A stretch of DNA of 64,000 nt from Bifidobacteriaceae bacterium (GCA_022651005.1 JALCQD010000002.1:434001-498000), one strand, 5' to 3'; counted from the stretch's first letter, positions 20,196 to 29,621 are shown. Made by a program: numbers and translations. The notes: generated by a model not told the origin, from the letters alone.

Positions 20196-20296
20196 AAAAG
20201 CCCCTTACTCCGGCGGTGAATCGCACCTCCATTCATCGAACTTAATTCTCAGTCCAACAAATGGGGCGCAGTTCAGCGGGGGAGCAAGGGGCTTTT
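20196..20296 (-). terminator. End-of-late-operon terminator with long internal loop
   Basis: Bases 20281-20296 pair with 20196-20211 over 16 positions with one mismatch, leaving about 69 bases between. Read on the - strand the distal arm ends in GGGGCTTTTT, a good terminator tail. It sits 35 bases past the last late gene. The internal segment might fold on its own. Confidence 0.6.
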
Positions 20297-20330
20297 GCGA
20301 ATGAGTCCATTTGCATACCAATGTCACATG

Positions 20331-20591
20331 CTATTTGGCTGCCAATCGGGTGGGGTTGTAGACCACTCCGAAGCCACCAGTGACGACGCCTGCGGCCGTG
20401 CTGATGAAAGCCGAAACGGAGGCATCGCCGAAGGTGAGGAATCCAAGGCCGACGACGGAGGCGATCAGGCCGGCGACGTAGACCACGGTGCGCACAGTGG
20501 TGTTGAAGGTGGGTTTGTATCCCTGTCCCATTTCGTCGGTGTCTTCGAGCACATCCTCACCGATGATGGTGTCTTCAGTGTTTTCTTCCAT
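20331..20591 (-). CDS. Putative holin
   Basis: The 86-residue protein has an acidic cytoplasmic N-terminus (about 30 residues) and two hydrophobic segments (about 33-55 and 60-80), typical of small phage holins. It immediately follows the endolysin gene. AAGGAG precedes the ATG at 20591, which is chosen over a much longer open frame upstream. Holins make the membrane lesion that lets endolysin reach the wall. The assignment rests on topology and position, not on a family motif. Confidence 0.7.
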   Translation of the reverse strand: MEENTEDTIIGEDVLEDTDEMGQGYKPTFNTTVRTVVYVAGLIASVVGLGFLTFGDASVSAFISTAAGVVTGGFGVVYNPTRLAAK

Positions 20592-20602
20592 TGTTTTTCT
20601 CC

Positions 20603-21502
20603 TTAGAATTTGTTGTCGTTGAGGCGCTTCTGCAGGGCCTTGACGGTGCCGGGGCCGAAATACGAGTCTTGTGAGACGCCCAGATGCTTCTGAATCGCTC
20701 GGATCGTGCCGGGGCCGAGCAAGCCGTCCTGGCTTTGACCAAGCTGTTTCTGCACGGCCCTGATGAGGTTGCTTCCAGTGCCCGAGTCGTATCGGACGAA
20801 AGCGGTCACCAGATTCGGCCGCCCCCAGTTCCCAGAGGGCTTGACCTGTCCGGAGACGATGCCATCGACCGTGGTGCCCATGACCTGCTGCCACTTACTG
20901 ATGGTGGACTGGCCGCAGTAGCCGTCCACGGCGAGCGTCCCGACCTTCTTCGCGGCCTTGCGCGTCGTGGCCTTGACCGAGGTTTTCACGGTGGTTCCGG
21001 TCACGGAGTCGTACCACTTCTGAGCGCGTGCGATGTAAGCGGCCTGCTGGCTTCCGTTGAGGGAGGCGGGGCAGGCGGTGGCCTGGAAGTGCGCATGCGG
21101 GAAAACATTCTTTCCCCAAGAGGGACGGCCGAGCCCGTAGTATTTGCAGATCGCAGCCACCAGGTGCGCGCCATTATCCAAAGTCGCTTCGGAAACCTTC
21201 CACGGACTGCTGGAAATGTCGGCGTGCTCGATGCCGATTGACTCGCAGTTCGCGACCCAGTTGCCGGCATGCCATGCGGTGTCCTTGTCCCACACCAACT
21301 GGCCGATGCGCCCAGCAGCATCGACTTGATAATGCGCCGACGCCTGACGAGTCTGCCACACCGAATAGCAACCCGGAATGGTGAGGTTGCCGGCATTGTG
21401 GTGCACGACCACATACCGGATCTTGTGGCCCTGACGGCCGCTTGAGAAGTGCTTGCTGAGAATCCGGTTCTCATCAGCGGTGAGGGTGGTCCAATTCTTC
21501 AA
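20603..21502 (-). CDS. Endolysin: N-acetylmuramoyl-L-alanine amidase
   Basis: This 299-residue lytic enzyme has an N-terminal amidase_2 (T7 lysozyme-like) domain: VVHHNAG (His 34/35), a second histidine region HAHF (136-138) and TACP with Cys 144, consistent with the zinc ligands. From about residue 185 onward there are two peptidoglycan-binding repeats (VDGYCGQSTI; QDGLLGPGTIRAIQKHLG, then QDSYFGPGTVKALQKRL). The start is TTG at 21502, eight bases after AAGGAG. It cleaves the amide between muramic acid and the stem peptide at the end of infection. Confidence 0.92.
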   Translation of the reverse strand: MKNWTTLTADENRILSKHFSSGRQGHKIRYVVVHHNAGNLTIPGCYSVWQTRQASAHYQVDAAGRIGQLVWDKDTAWHAGNWVANCESIGIEHADISSSPWKVSEATLDNGAHLVAAICKYYGLGRPSWGKNVFPHAHFQATACPASLNGSQQAAYIARAQKWYDSVTGTTVKTSVKATTRKAAKKVGTLAVDGYCGQSTISKWQQVMGTTVDGIVSGQVKPSGNWGRPNLVTAFVRYDSGTGSNLIRAVQKQLGQSQDGLLGPGTIRAIQKHLGVSQDSYFGPGTVKALQKRLNDNKF

Positions 21503-21523
21503 TTTATGTACTCCTTTCAGAAG

Positions 21524-21679
21524 CTATGAGAGATGAAAAACGGGCATGAGCTGCGCGAGCCAGCCGACACCCATGAGAAGGAGAAAAGGAATGCAGAAAA
21601 GCACGAAAAGAGCCGTGATGACGAGCAGGAGCCACGTCACAGCCATCACCACGCGGAGAAAAGCCTCAAGAAATCTCAT
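21524..21679 (-). CDS. 51-residue membrane peptide in lysis cassette
   Basis: This is a small gene starting MRFLEAFLRVVMAV and ending MPVFHLS, almost entirely hydrophobic with one long or two short membrane helices. Its ATG overlaps the TGA of the preceding gene (ATGA junction), which supports translation. It lies directly before the endolysin gene, so it could be a second holin or an antiholin. Confidence 0.6.
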   Translation of the reverse strand: MRFLEAFLRVVMAVTWLLLVITALFVLFCIPFLLLMGVGWLAQLMPVFHLS

Positions 21680-22107
21680 GTGAGGTCACCGAAGTCCTCT
21701 CTCAGAATGTCCGGCAAGTGGGGCTTGGGATGGGTCTTGAGCCATTCGGGCGGGAAGAAGCCGCAGGTGTCGGCCAGCCAATGACCGAGCTCGCGCCCGT
21801 ACCGTGTGGCGGCGAAGAGCTTCTTCTGCTGCTGTTCCAGATGCTCGATCTGCTCGTGATCCTTCGCCACCTGCTCCTTCAAGGGCTTGACGAGGAGATT
21901 CACCTGCGACTCCACAAGAGTCCTGTAGGCGTCGCTCAAGTCCTTCGCATTGTCGGCGTCGACAGTCGCAGTGTCCGCCGCCTGCTGCTTCTTCGATCGC
22001 CTTTTGCCCAGCCAGATGGCGATACCACCGCCACCGCCGAGCACCAGCGTCAGCACAGTGATGATGAGCTGCTGCTCGAATTCGACGGTGAAGATTTGAG
22101 GACCCAA
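21676..22107 (-). CDS. Membrane-anchored coiled-coil phage protein
   Basis: This 143-residue protein has one N-terminal transmembrane helix (about 13-33), a basic stop-transfer stretch (GKRRSKKQQ), a coiled coil (about 45-95) and a C-terminal tail with EWLKTHPKPHLPD. The start is TTG at 22107, preceded by AAGGAG. Proteins of this shape are common in siphovirus lysis modules, sometimes as holin or spanin-like partners. No specific family is recognised. Confidence 0.65.
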   Translation of the reverse strand: MGPQIFTVEFEQQLIITVLTLVLGGGGGIAIWLGKRRSKKQQAADTATVDADNAKDLSDAYRTLVESQVNLLVKPLKEQVAKDHEQIEHLEQQQKKLFAATRYGRELGHWLADTCGFFPPEWLKTHPKPHLPDILREDFGDLT

Positions 22108-22137
22108 GACTGCTCCTTGATTGAAATGTGATGAGAC

Positions 22138-22698
22138 TCAGACGAGACGCGTGATGGTGAGGCTGACTCCCGAGCGGAGTCTGAAAGCCCCGCTCCACAT
22201 GGCGCTCCACGTGATGCTGCTCTCCGTTGTGAAGTCGCCGATCGCGAAACCACGGGCTCCGGCGTAGCCGATCAAGTTCACGTTCTCCTCGACGGAGGGA
22301 TTGGACAGCCAGGACACGGCCTGTCCATTGCCGACGCTGAGACTGATCCAGCAGTCTGCACCGAGTTCCTCGAGTTTGTCGAGTTCGTAGGCGACTTCCT
22401 TGCTGTGGTCGCCGGGGAGCCCGATGAGCTGCATGATGACGGGTTTGATCTGGTCTTTCTGCACTTCGTCCATGCGTTCGTCGAATTTGCGGTGGTATTC
22501 GTCCTCTGTGCTGACCTGTGCGACGAGTTTTGCGATTTCGGAGTCGGAGGGCAGTTTGGAGAGGATCACTCCGGCGGCGACGGCGACGCAGAACCTGTGC
22601 CATGCGCCTGGGAAGAGTTTGATGATGAGGCCGAGCAGGGCGATGACGCCGGCTCCGCCTCCCATGCCGGAGAGAATGTCATTGAGAAGCAGATGCAA
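22138..22698 (-). CDS. Hypothetical phage protein with N-terminal membrane segment
   Basis: This 186-residue protein has a hydrophobic N-terminus (about residues 15-45), a helical middle (DEYHRKFDERMDEVQKDQ) and a Gly/Ser-rich C-terminus that looks like beta structure. It lies between the receptor-binding protein and the lysis genes. The role is unknown; a holin-like or baseplate accessory role is possible. Confidence 0.6.
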   Translation of the reverse strand: MHLLLNDILSGMGGGAGVIALLGLIIKLFPGAWHRFCVAVAAGVILSKLPSDSEIAKLVAQVSTEDEYHRKFDERMDEVQKDQIKPVIMQLIGLPGDHSKEVAYELDKLEELGADCWISLSVGNGQAVSWLSNPSVEENVNLIGYAGARGFAIGDFTTESSITWSAMWSGAFRLRSGVSLTITRLV

Positions 22699-22707
22699 CG
22701 TGGCTCC

Positions 22708-23808
22708 TCAGGCGCAAACGAAGAAAATACCGTCGAGGTCGACATATCTGCCGTTGGCCCAGGTGTGCGCGGTGTGTACTCGGTACCAGATGCTCCCATC
22801 TGTGTGAACGTCGATAAAGCTGACGTCGTTGGCGACGTTGCCTTGCGCAGTGAAGCCTGCGGTCTGTTTCGGGTGAAGGCTGCAGGTGGCGATCTTGACT
22901 CCCGCACCCCATGTGGTGAGCTTGATGTCACCACCATTGTTCACCAGGCGGCCATTGAGGAAGCACATCCTGCCGATTTTCGTCGCGTAGAGGGTCTTGA
23001 CATCGCTTGCGACCTGGAATGGACTGACAGCGGTCAGTGTTCCTGTCCCGTTGAGCGCGGCCTTGTTCGTGTTGACACCTGACTGCGCCGTAGCAGCCGC
23101 AGTCTTCGCAGCGTTGGCAGTTGACTGAGCGGTGGTCGTCAGATTCTTGACCGACGCAATGGACGAGTTTGCAGTGTTCGCGGTGGACTGAGCGGCAGTT
23201 GCAGTGGACTGTGCTTTGGCGGCAGCGGTCTTGTTGGCAGCAATGTTGGTGATGTTTGTTTTCACCGATGTCTGCAGATAAGCAATATCGGTTTTGTTCT
23301 TTGCGCTCTCGTTGTCGACGGTCTTGGCGGCGCGCATCGTCTGTACCACCATGACCGGTGTGGCGGGGGTGAGTCCGTCGATCGTGACTCGTGCGATGAC
23401 TGCTTCAGACGTTGTTGCTCCGGAGAGGATTGTGGCGGTGGCTATTGCCGGGTCAGCCGGGGTCCCCGTGGTGTTTGCTCCTTTGACGACGGCGAGCGCG
23501 GCGGTTTCCACTCCGGTGGAGGCGTCCTTCGTATAGCGGATGACGATGAGGTCGTTGCGCTTCTGCCCCTGTGTGCCGGCCTCGAGCGTCACCGTTTCGG
23601 ACACAATGCGCACGAAGCGTCCATTGAAGATCAGTGATCCCGTGTTCACTGTGACGGTGTTGGCGTCCTTGAGCGTGCACTGGAGGGGATTCTGTCCGAG
23701 TGAGAGAACGTAGGTGCCTTGCGCGTAGACGCCTGCCTGGAAGTTTCCGATGTCATCGCTGCTGACGTGTGGTTCGCCGGCGAAACCGGTTACGAGTTCG
23801 ACTGTCAT
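22708..23808 (-). CDS. Putative receptor-binding / tail fibre protein
   Basis: The 366-residue protein has a beta-rich N-terminal domain (about 1-160, baseplate-attachment like, with GQKRNDLIVIRY). An Ala/Thr-rich trimeric coiled-coil stalk (about 165-250, repeats such as AQSTATAAQSTANTA) and a C-terminal beta domain (about 260-366) follow. This layout and its place right after Tal indicate the adhesion device of the tail tip. The C-terminal domain would contact the host surface. It overlaps the Tal stop by one base. Confidence 0.75.
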   Translation of the reverse strand: MTVELVTGFAGEPHVSSDDIGNFQAGVYAQGTYVLSLGQNPLQCTLKDANTVTVNTGSLIFNGRFVRIVSETVTLEAGTQGQKRNDLIVIRYTKDASTGVETAALAVVKGANTTGTPADPAIATATILSGATTSEAVIARVTIDGLTPATPVMVVQTMRAAKTVDNESAKNKTDIAYLQTSVKTNITNIAANKTAAAKAQSTATAAQSTANTANSSIASVKNLTTTAQSTANAAKTAAATAQSGVNTNKAALNGTGTLTAVSPFQVASDVKTLYATKIGRMCFLNGRLVNNGGDIKLTTWGAGVKIATCSLHPKQTAGFTAQGNVANDVSFIDVHTDGSIWYRVHTAHTWANGRYVDLDGIFFVCA

Positions 23809-25466
23809 TATGCCGTCCTTTTCCAGAGGAAGCCCCCGAGAGAGGGCAGTTGGGTCCAGGTGCCGCCATATGCGTCACCGGGATTGGTGGATTGAGTTGT
23901 TTCGTAGATGCTGCCTATGGGCCATGCGGCGAGGAAGCCTGCGGCTTCGGATTCGCCGTGCGCCGTGATGGTGCCGGTCGCGTCGATGGTGATGGTCTTG
24001 CCGTCCGGTTTCACACCGCCGAGAGATTCGGGTGTTGCTGTCGGCAGCGTGTAGGCGTTGGCTTTGGCCTCGATGCCGTCGAGCTTCGTCTTGTCGCTTG
24101 CGCTCATGAGGCCGGCCGTCGTTCCAGATGCAGTGGAGACTGAGAGCGTGACGTCATTGTTGGTGCGGGTGGCCGCGAGGGGAGCTGTGCCCGTGACCGT
24201 CTGCACTGCGCTGCCGGCGGTCTTCGTCGCGGCATCTGCAGTGGACTGTGCCTTGGTGATCGCAGTTCCGTGGGCGGTGGCGGTATCGCTGAGGCTGCCC
24301 ACTGTGGCGCTCATGTCGCTGACGGTTTTGTTGGCCGTGGTGACAGTGGTCTGGATCGCCGTCAGATCGGATTTGCTGACCTCCGCGCTGAAGGTGTAAT
24401 CAGCAAGGGTGATGCCGGCACCCGCGTAGTAGACGTGGCCGCCGACCGTTGCTTCCGCAGTGCCCGAGAGCGACGTGCTCGAGCTGGTCTCGTTGCCGAC
24501 TTCATATGAGACGCTGAGGAAGCCTCCATCGATCTTGACGATCTTCTTCGTCACCGTGGCGGAGACTTTGAGGCCGGTCGTGTTGTCCCTGGCCGAAACC
24601 GTGTCTCCCAGATCGAAAACATGACCATCATGCAACGTGACGTCGATGCTGCCCTGAGACTGTAGCTCCGTGAGCTTCTTCTGAGTCTCCGTCGCCAATT
24701 CGTCCGCGCCGGCGTTCGAGTAGTCGTAGGTGGCGCACACCTCGTCCACGCCGAAAAGCGACTGCTTCTGCGAGACCTTGCCGGCAGCATCCGCATACCA
24801 ATGGCTGATGGCGCGAGCTCTCAGCTCGCCCTGGCCGAGACCGATCAGATGATTGACAATCCTGTAATCGCGTTTGGCCGTGAAATCCAAGAGATCACTG
24901 TCAACCTCGTCCGTCCAATCCTGTGTAGGCGCGACATTGACATGAACCTTCCCCTTGAGATACTTCAGAGTCAGTTTCAGATTGCTCGAGGTGAGCATCT
25001 TCCTGATGCCGTCCCACGCCGTCACATACCGGTCGAACTGGAATTTGACCGTCGGATTGCTGGTGAGGGTATCCACGATGAAAAGCGCATCGAGCGAAAG
25101 CCGTTTGACGATGGTCGTGAGGATCGTCTTGAGGTCCCCGGAGACGATCAGATAGTCTGTGTTCGCATCCGGGCTGACGATCTTGTTCGAGAGCATTCCC
25201 GACCAAGTGCGTCCGAAATAGGTGATGGTCGTGACACCGCCTTTGACGGCGGATTCCACACTGTCGACGATGCCGCCGTATTCCGTGTTCTCAACATAGA
25301 ATTTGCTGCCCTGGCCGAAATCACCGTCCGCCGGCAGCTGATCCAAGAAGCTCAGCTCGAAGTCGTTCTCATCGCTCCCATATGCCAGATCCAAGGTCGG
25401 GTCGAGGAGAGCGGCCTGATCTATGCCGCTGCGACTGGTGACGATGACACTGGAGTCTGTGCCCAT
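23808..25466 (-). CDS. Tail-associated protein (Tal), Gp37-like with fibre-type C-terminus
   Basis: This 552-residue baseplate protein sits between Dit and the receptor-binding protein. The N-terminal 330 residues resemble the siphovirus Gp37/Tal hub (YFGRTWSGML, DGHVFDLGDTVSA, a gp27-like fold expected). Next comes a Thr/Ala coiled-coil spacer (about 360-440). The C-terminus, with PIGSIYETTQSTNPGDAYGG, matches the collar motif found at the ends of many phage fibres and baseplate wedge proteins. It overlaps the Dit gene by 46 bases. Confidence 0.78.
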   Translation of the reverse strand: MGTDSSVIVTSRSGIDQAALLDPTLDLAYGSDENDFELSFLDQLPADGDFGQGSKFYVENTEYGGIVDSVESAVKGGVTTITYFGRTWSGMLSNKIVSPDANTDYLIVSGDLKTILTTIVKRLSLDALFIVDTLTSNPTVKFQFDRYVTAWDGIRKMLTSSNLKLTLKYLKGKVHVNVAPTQDWTDEVDSDLLDFTAKRDYRIVNHLIGLGQGELRARAISHWYADAAGKVSQKQSLFGVDEVCATYDYSNAGADELATETQKKLTELQSQGSIDVTLHDGHVFDLGDTVSARDNTTGLKVSATVTKKIVKIDGGFLSVSYEVGNETSSSTSLSGTAEATVGGHVYYAGAGITLADYTFSAEVSKSDLTAIQTTVTTANKTVSDMSATVGSLSDTATAHGTAITKAQSTADAATKTAGSAVQTVTGTAPLAATRTNNDVTLSVSTASGTTAGLMSASDKTKLDGIEAKANAYTLPTATPESLGGVKPDGKTITIDATGTITAHGESEAAGFLAAWPIGSIYETTQSTNPGDAYGGTWTQLPSLGGFLWKRTA

Positions 25467-26281
25467 GGTGGTGCCGCCTCCTCTTCAAATACGGTGAGGT
25501 CAAAACCAAAACCGCCATCCCAACTGGCGGGCTGCACACCGGGAGGAATCGGCTGGAAAATGTAATTGCCGCTGCCGAGGCCGGTGCTGCGCTCACCGTT
25601 GGCGAACTGGTTCGTGGTGACGCCCGCCTGCGTCGTCATCGTGATCTTCTTCGCCAGCGAGTCCACGGTCAGATATCCGCCGGACGGCACGGTGAGGTTG
25701 CTGATCTGGTAGTTGTTGCCCGCGATCGTGATGGCCGGGCTCAGAGCCTGCCCGTAGATGATGAGCTGGAAGCCAGAGTCCAGGAGGCTCGTCGGATTCA
25801 GCGAGACGGCGAGCGACGACGCCCCGTAGTCATACGGATAATCGAAGTCATAGTCGAGGAAAGCGCTCTGCTTCATGTCGGAAGGCATGAAACTGTAGAG
25901 CACCGGTTTCCGCCACACCCCGTCCAGCCACGTCACCGTCATGTCAAGCGTCTTGAAACGTCCAGCGACGGTCGATGCTTCCGCCTTCGTGAGAAAGCAT
26001 CGCTGGAAGAGCTCGTTGCGATACCAGAGCTTTCCTGGCTGATTCTTGGCCACATCGCGGTCGAAGACTCTGCGTGCGGCGTCCACGGCCTCATCGGACG
26101 TGGACTGCAGCGTGAGTTTCCCTTCGCGTGCTTTGCGGGCCACAGAGCCGAGCGCCGAAGCACCCAGCTCGTATGACCATTCGCTACTATGCAGGTCGAG
26201 CGCATACCCCACGAAGAGATCTGGCCCGTCCAATCCGATGCGTTCACCCGTGACCCCGGCCTCATACTCGAGTTCAAGCAT
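25421..26281 (-). CDS. Distal tail protein (Dit)
   Basis: This 286-residue protein lies directly after the tape measure gene, the invariant position of Dit in siphoviruses of Gram-positive hosts. The N-terminal ring domain (about 1-150) includes RKAREGKLTLQ and VTWLDGVWRKPVLY; the C-terminal domain is galectin-like beta structure (INLTVPSGGYLTVDS-like segment). It overlaps the genes on both sides, by 8 bases with the tape measure and 46 with Tal. Confidence 0.8.
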   Translation of the reverse strand: MLELEYEAGVTGERIGLDGPDLFVGYALDLHSSEWSYELGASALGSVARKAREGKLTLQSTSDEAVDAARRVFDRDVAKNQPGKLWYRNELFQRCFLTKAEASTVAGRFKTLDMTVTWLDGVWRKPVLYSFMPSDMKQSAFLDYDFDYPYDYGASSLAVSLNPTSLLDSGFQLIIYGQALSPAITIAGNNYQISNLTVPSGGYLTVDSLAKKITMTTQAGVTTNQFANGERSTGLGSGNYIFQPIPPGVQPASWDGGFGFDLTVFEEEAAPPWAQTPVSSSPVAAA

Positions 26282-29200
26282 TCGCCCTCACCAACCTTCC
26301 GAAAGTCCGAGAATCAGGAAACCGTGGAGCGTTCGACGCAATGTCGTTGCCGAGCTCGCCCTGCAGATACGCGAGGATTCGCGCGAGGGTGTCATCGGTG
26401 GACTCAGTTCCCGAAGAGGTCATCTGCGCGGAGAATCCACCGGATACCTGTGCGGAGAGATCGCTGTTGAGGCCGCTGACCTGCTTGTGTGCATCGCTCA
26501 TGATGGAATCGAGCGTGCTCGTGAGGTTGCTCTGGCGCTGGCTCATGCCCTGGGCCATGCCGTCGACAATTGCCCGGCCCGAATACAGCGTCCAGCCCCG
26601 GCCGCTGAAGGGTCCTTCCTTCGCGGGGGAATGGGGGATCAGCTTGCTGATGCCGCTCATGACTCCGCCGATGGCGTTCTTGGCGGCACCGATCATGTTC
26701 TTGATGCCGTTGATGAGCCCGCCGACGATCGCCTTTCCAGCGCCAAGCAGCCAGCTGCCGGCACCAGAGAAGAACCCGGTGATCTTTCCCTTGATTCCGC
26801 CGATGATGCTCATGAGTCCGTTCACTCCGGCGGAGACCGCGCCCCTGATGCCGTTGAAGATTCCGACGACGAATCCCTTGATGCCGTTCCACGCCGCGTT
26901 CCACGCGCTGCTGATGCCGTGGAGAACGCTCTTGATGACGCCCGCGACTCCGTTGATGGCGCTGCCGATGACTCCCTTTATTCCATTCCAGAGGCTCAGA
27001 GCGACACCCTTGATGCCGTTCCACGCCGCGTTCCACGCGCTGCTGATGCCGTGGAGAACGCTCTTGATGACGCCTGCGATGCCGTTGATCGTGGTCCCGA
27101 TCAGTGACTTGATGCCGTTCCAGATGGTCTGGCCGATGCCCTTGATGTTGTTCCACGCTCCCTGCCAGTCGCCCTTGATAATCGCGGTGACAGTTCGGAT
27201 GATGCCGGCGATGACGTTAAGCACGGTGGAGACGACCGTGGAGATCTGATTCCAGATGGTGACGAGCACTGTCTTGATGACGGTCCACGCGGTGCTCCAG
27301 ACGGTGCTGATCACGTTCAATGCGGTCGAGATCACCGTCCGGATGACGCTGATCGCAGTGCCGATGGTGGTGCTGATGATGTCCCACACGGTGGTGGCCA
27401 CCGTCGAGATGACTTCCCATCCGGTCGACCATGCGATCTGGATGACCGAGAGCGCGGAGCTGATCAGGGTTCCCAATCCGGTGAGGACGGGGCCGAGATA
27501 GGCGATCATCATGTTCCATGCGGTGGTGAGGACGCCGGAGATGATCGTCCATGCGATCGACCAGTTTGTCTGGACGAGACTCAGCCATGTCTGGATCAGC
27601 ACTCCTATCCCCTGCAGGAGGGGAGTGATGTAGGGACCGTATCGATCCCAGAGCGCGGTGAAAAGGCCGCTCATAGCCGTCCACGCGTTGTTCCACGCGG
27701 TCTGAATCTGGATGAGTCCGGGACTGATCGCATTCCAAATTCCCGTGATGACAGGGCCGACGGTTGCGACCAGACCATTCCACATGTTCATGAAGAAGCT
27801 GCCCACACTGCTCCACACGGAGTTCCAAGTGGACTGGATTACAGATAGCACAGAGGAAATGACACTGCCAATCTGACTGAGCGCGGGACCGATCGACGAG
27901 GCCAAGCCATTCCAGATGCCCACAAGAAAATCCGAGGCAGCCTGCCATGCTGATTGCAGCCACGAAACGAACGCGCTCCACGCCGTACGACCTGCGTCAG
28001 TCTGAGTGAAGAACCATGTAAGAGCTCCGACAACCGCGGCAATTGCTGCTGCAAGAAGACCCCAAGGTCCGAGCCCCAATGCAGAGGAAAGGCCAGTCAG
28101 ACCACCGCCTGCTGCTTTTGAGGCCGTGACGATAGAAGCGATCTTTCCAGATACTTTTCCTATTGCGGAGACTGCTGTTCCTGTCTTAGGAGCAAGTGCG
28201 CCGATGGCCTCAGAAAGCGAAGAGAACATTCCGTTGCCGCCTCTGGCGGATTCTGACGTTAGTTCTATTACAGCCTTTAGATCTCCAAGGGCCTTCGAGG
28301 CCTTGGCAATAGTGCTACTGATCTTGATGGCGGCAAAGGTTGTCCCGATTCCAGCGAGCGCGATGCTGATCGCTTTGTAATGATCTGCGACGAAATTCAG
28401 GGTGTCGCCCAGAGTTTTTAGAGCTCCCGCAAAGGCTTCTGCAGCTTTAGCAACAAGCGCGTAGCCCGTTGCCTGTCCAATCAAGTCAGAGGTGGTTCCA
28501 ATAACCTGAGAGAGAATTCGGATGATGCCGGTGAAGATGCTCTTGAGTCCCGCTCCCATGCTTGACGCAGATCCTGAAATTTGGTCGAAGGTGAATCCGA
28601 TTTCCTCGGCGAGGTTCGAGAGGGGGATGGCGAGTGGCTTGAGGATCGCTCCGAGCTGCTGGAAGGCTTTGATCGCTTTTGGGATGGCGGTGGTGAGTCC
28701 GTTTTGGAGTGATTTGCCCACGTTGGTCATGAGGGGTGTGAGGGTGGAGGTGAAGTTGTCGACGAGGGGGATCGCCTGGTTGAAGAGGTCGCGGAGGCCG
28801 TCGAGGATGGGTGTGGCAAGTCCTTCGCCGAGTCGTGAGAGCGCCGCCTTGACGTTGCTCCACGCTCCGATGAAGGTCGTGCCGGCTTTCTGGGCGGCAC
28901 CGCCCATGCCTTCCTCCATCGCGTCGGCGAAGGTTTGGAAGTCGATCTTGCCGTCGGACACCATTTTGGAGACGGCGGCGCTGGTGGTGTGCAGGTGGGT
29001 GGCGAGCATCTGGAGGACGGGGACGCCGCTGCTCATGAGCTGTAGCATGTCGTCGCCCTGGAGTTTGCCCCGAGCGGCGACGGATCCGAAGATCGTGCCA
29101 ATGTCAGTGAGGCTTCTGCCGCTGATCTGCGCGGTGTCGGCCACGCCCTTCAGCGCGTGCTGCAGCTGACCCCCCTGTTTGACGCCCGATGCGGAGAGGG

Positions 29201-29579
29201 AGGCGGCGACCGTTGCGGCGTCGCCGAGTCCGAAGGCGGTGCCCTTGACCGATTTGAGGGCGTCGTTCATGATGGCGGTCACGGATTTGCTGTTGTGGCC
29301 GAGGCCCTTGAGCTTGGCTTGCGCGTTCTCGATGTTGAGGGCGCGTTCGAAACCGCCTTTTGCCGCAAGTCCCACGATGCCTGTGGCGACGGTGCCGATG
29401 GCTCCGACGCCGAGCTTGCCGACCTTGCCGAAAGCCCCACCGATCTTGCTGATGATCGACGTGCTGCCCTTTTTCGACCCGGAGGTGGCGGCGGTGGTGA
29501 TGTCGCCTTCGATGCTCCGGCCGAAGCCTTTGCCGGAGGGGAGCACTTCCACGTAGACGGTTCCCACGTTCTGGGCCAT
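26274..29579 (-). CDS. Tail tape measure protein
   Basis: This 1101-residue protein, the longest in the prophage, sets tail length. The N-terminus (MAQNVGTVYVEVLPSGKGF) and the TP901-type core with VADTAQISGRSLTDIG are typical. Hydrophobic helices lie in the middle. From about 490 to 930 there are tandem Trp-centred repeats of roughly 11 residues. A repeat GVIKSVLHGISSAWNAAWNG occurs twice, 44 residues apart, with a 68-bp identical DNA copy. By the usual rule of about 1.5 angstroms per residue the tail would be around 150-165 nm; this is an estimate only. Confidence 0.93.
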   Translation of the reverse strand: MAQNVGTVYVEVLPSGKGFGRSIEGDITTAATSGSKKGSTSIISKIGGAFGKVGKLGVGAIGTVATGIVGLAAKGGFERALNIENAQAKLKGLGHNSKSVTAIMNDALKSVKGTAFGLGDAATVAASLSASGVKQGGQLQHALKGVADTAQISGRSLTDIGTIFGSVAARGKLQGDDMLQLMSSGVPVLQMLATHLHTTSAAVSKMVSDGKIDFQTFADAMEEGMGGAAQKAGTTFIGAWSNVKAALSRLGEGLATPILDGLRDLFNQAIPLVDNFTSTLTPLMTNVGKSLQNGLTTAIPKAIKAFQQLGAILKPLAIPLSNLAEEIGFTFDQISGSASSMGAGLKSIFTGIIRILSQVIGTTSDLIGQATGYALVAKAAEAFAGALKTLGDTLNFVADHYKAISIALAGIGTTFAAIKISSTIAKASKALGDLKAVIELTSESARGGNGMFSSLSEAIGALAPKTGTAVSAIGKVSGKIASIVTASKAAGGGLTGLSSALGLGPWGLLAAAIAAVVGALTWFFTQTDAGRTAWSAFVSWLQSAWQAASDFLVGIWNGLASSIGPALSQIGSVISSVLSVIQSTWNSVWSSVGSFFMNMWNGLVATVGPVITGIWNAISPGLIQIQTAWNNAWTAMSGLFTALWDRYGPYITPLLQGIGVLIQTWLSLVQTNWSIAWTIISGVLTTAWNMMIAYLGPVLTGLGTLISSALSVIQIAWSTGWEVISTVATTVWDIISTTIGTAISVIRTVISTALNVISTVWSTAWTVIKTVLVTIWNQISTVVSTVLNVIAGIIRTVTAIIKGDWQGAWNNIKGIGQTIWNGIKSLIGTTINGIAGVIKSVLHGISSAWNAAWNGIKGVALSLWNGIKGVIGSAINGVAGVIKSVLHGISSAWNAAWNGIKGFVVGIFNGIRGAVSAGVNGLMSIIGGIKGKITGFFSGAGSWLLGAGKAIVGGLINGIKNMIGAAKNAIGGVMSGISKLIPHSPAKEGPFSGRGWTLYSGRAIVDGMAQGMSQRQSNLTSTLDSIMSDAHKQVSGLNSDLSAQVSGGFSAQMTSSGTESTDDTLARILAYLQGELGNDIASNAPRFPDSRTFGRLVRANA

Positions 29580-29621
29580 GAGAGTTCTCCTTTCGGATTC
29601 GCTCTCATGGCGGTGAGGGCT

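Noticed and set aside
21686-22603. 305-codon Arg-rich leftward open frame overlapping two lysis-region genes
   Set aside because: It overlaps the 143- and 186-residue genes in another frame, and its Arg/Gln/His composition is typical of a shadow.
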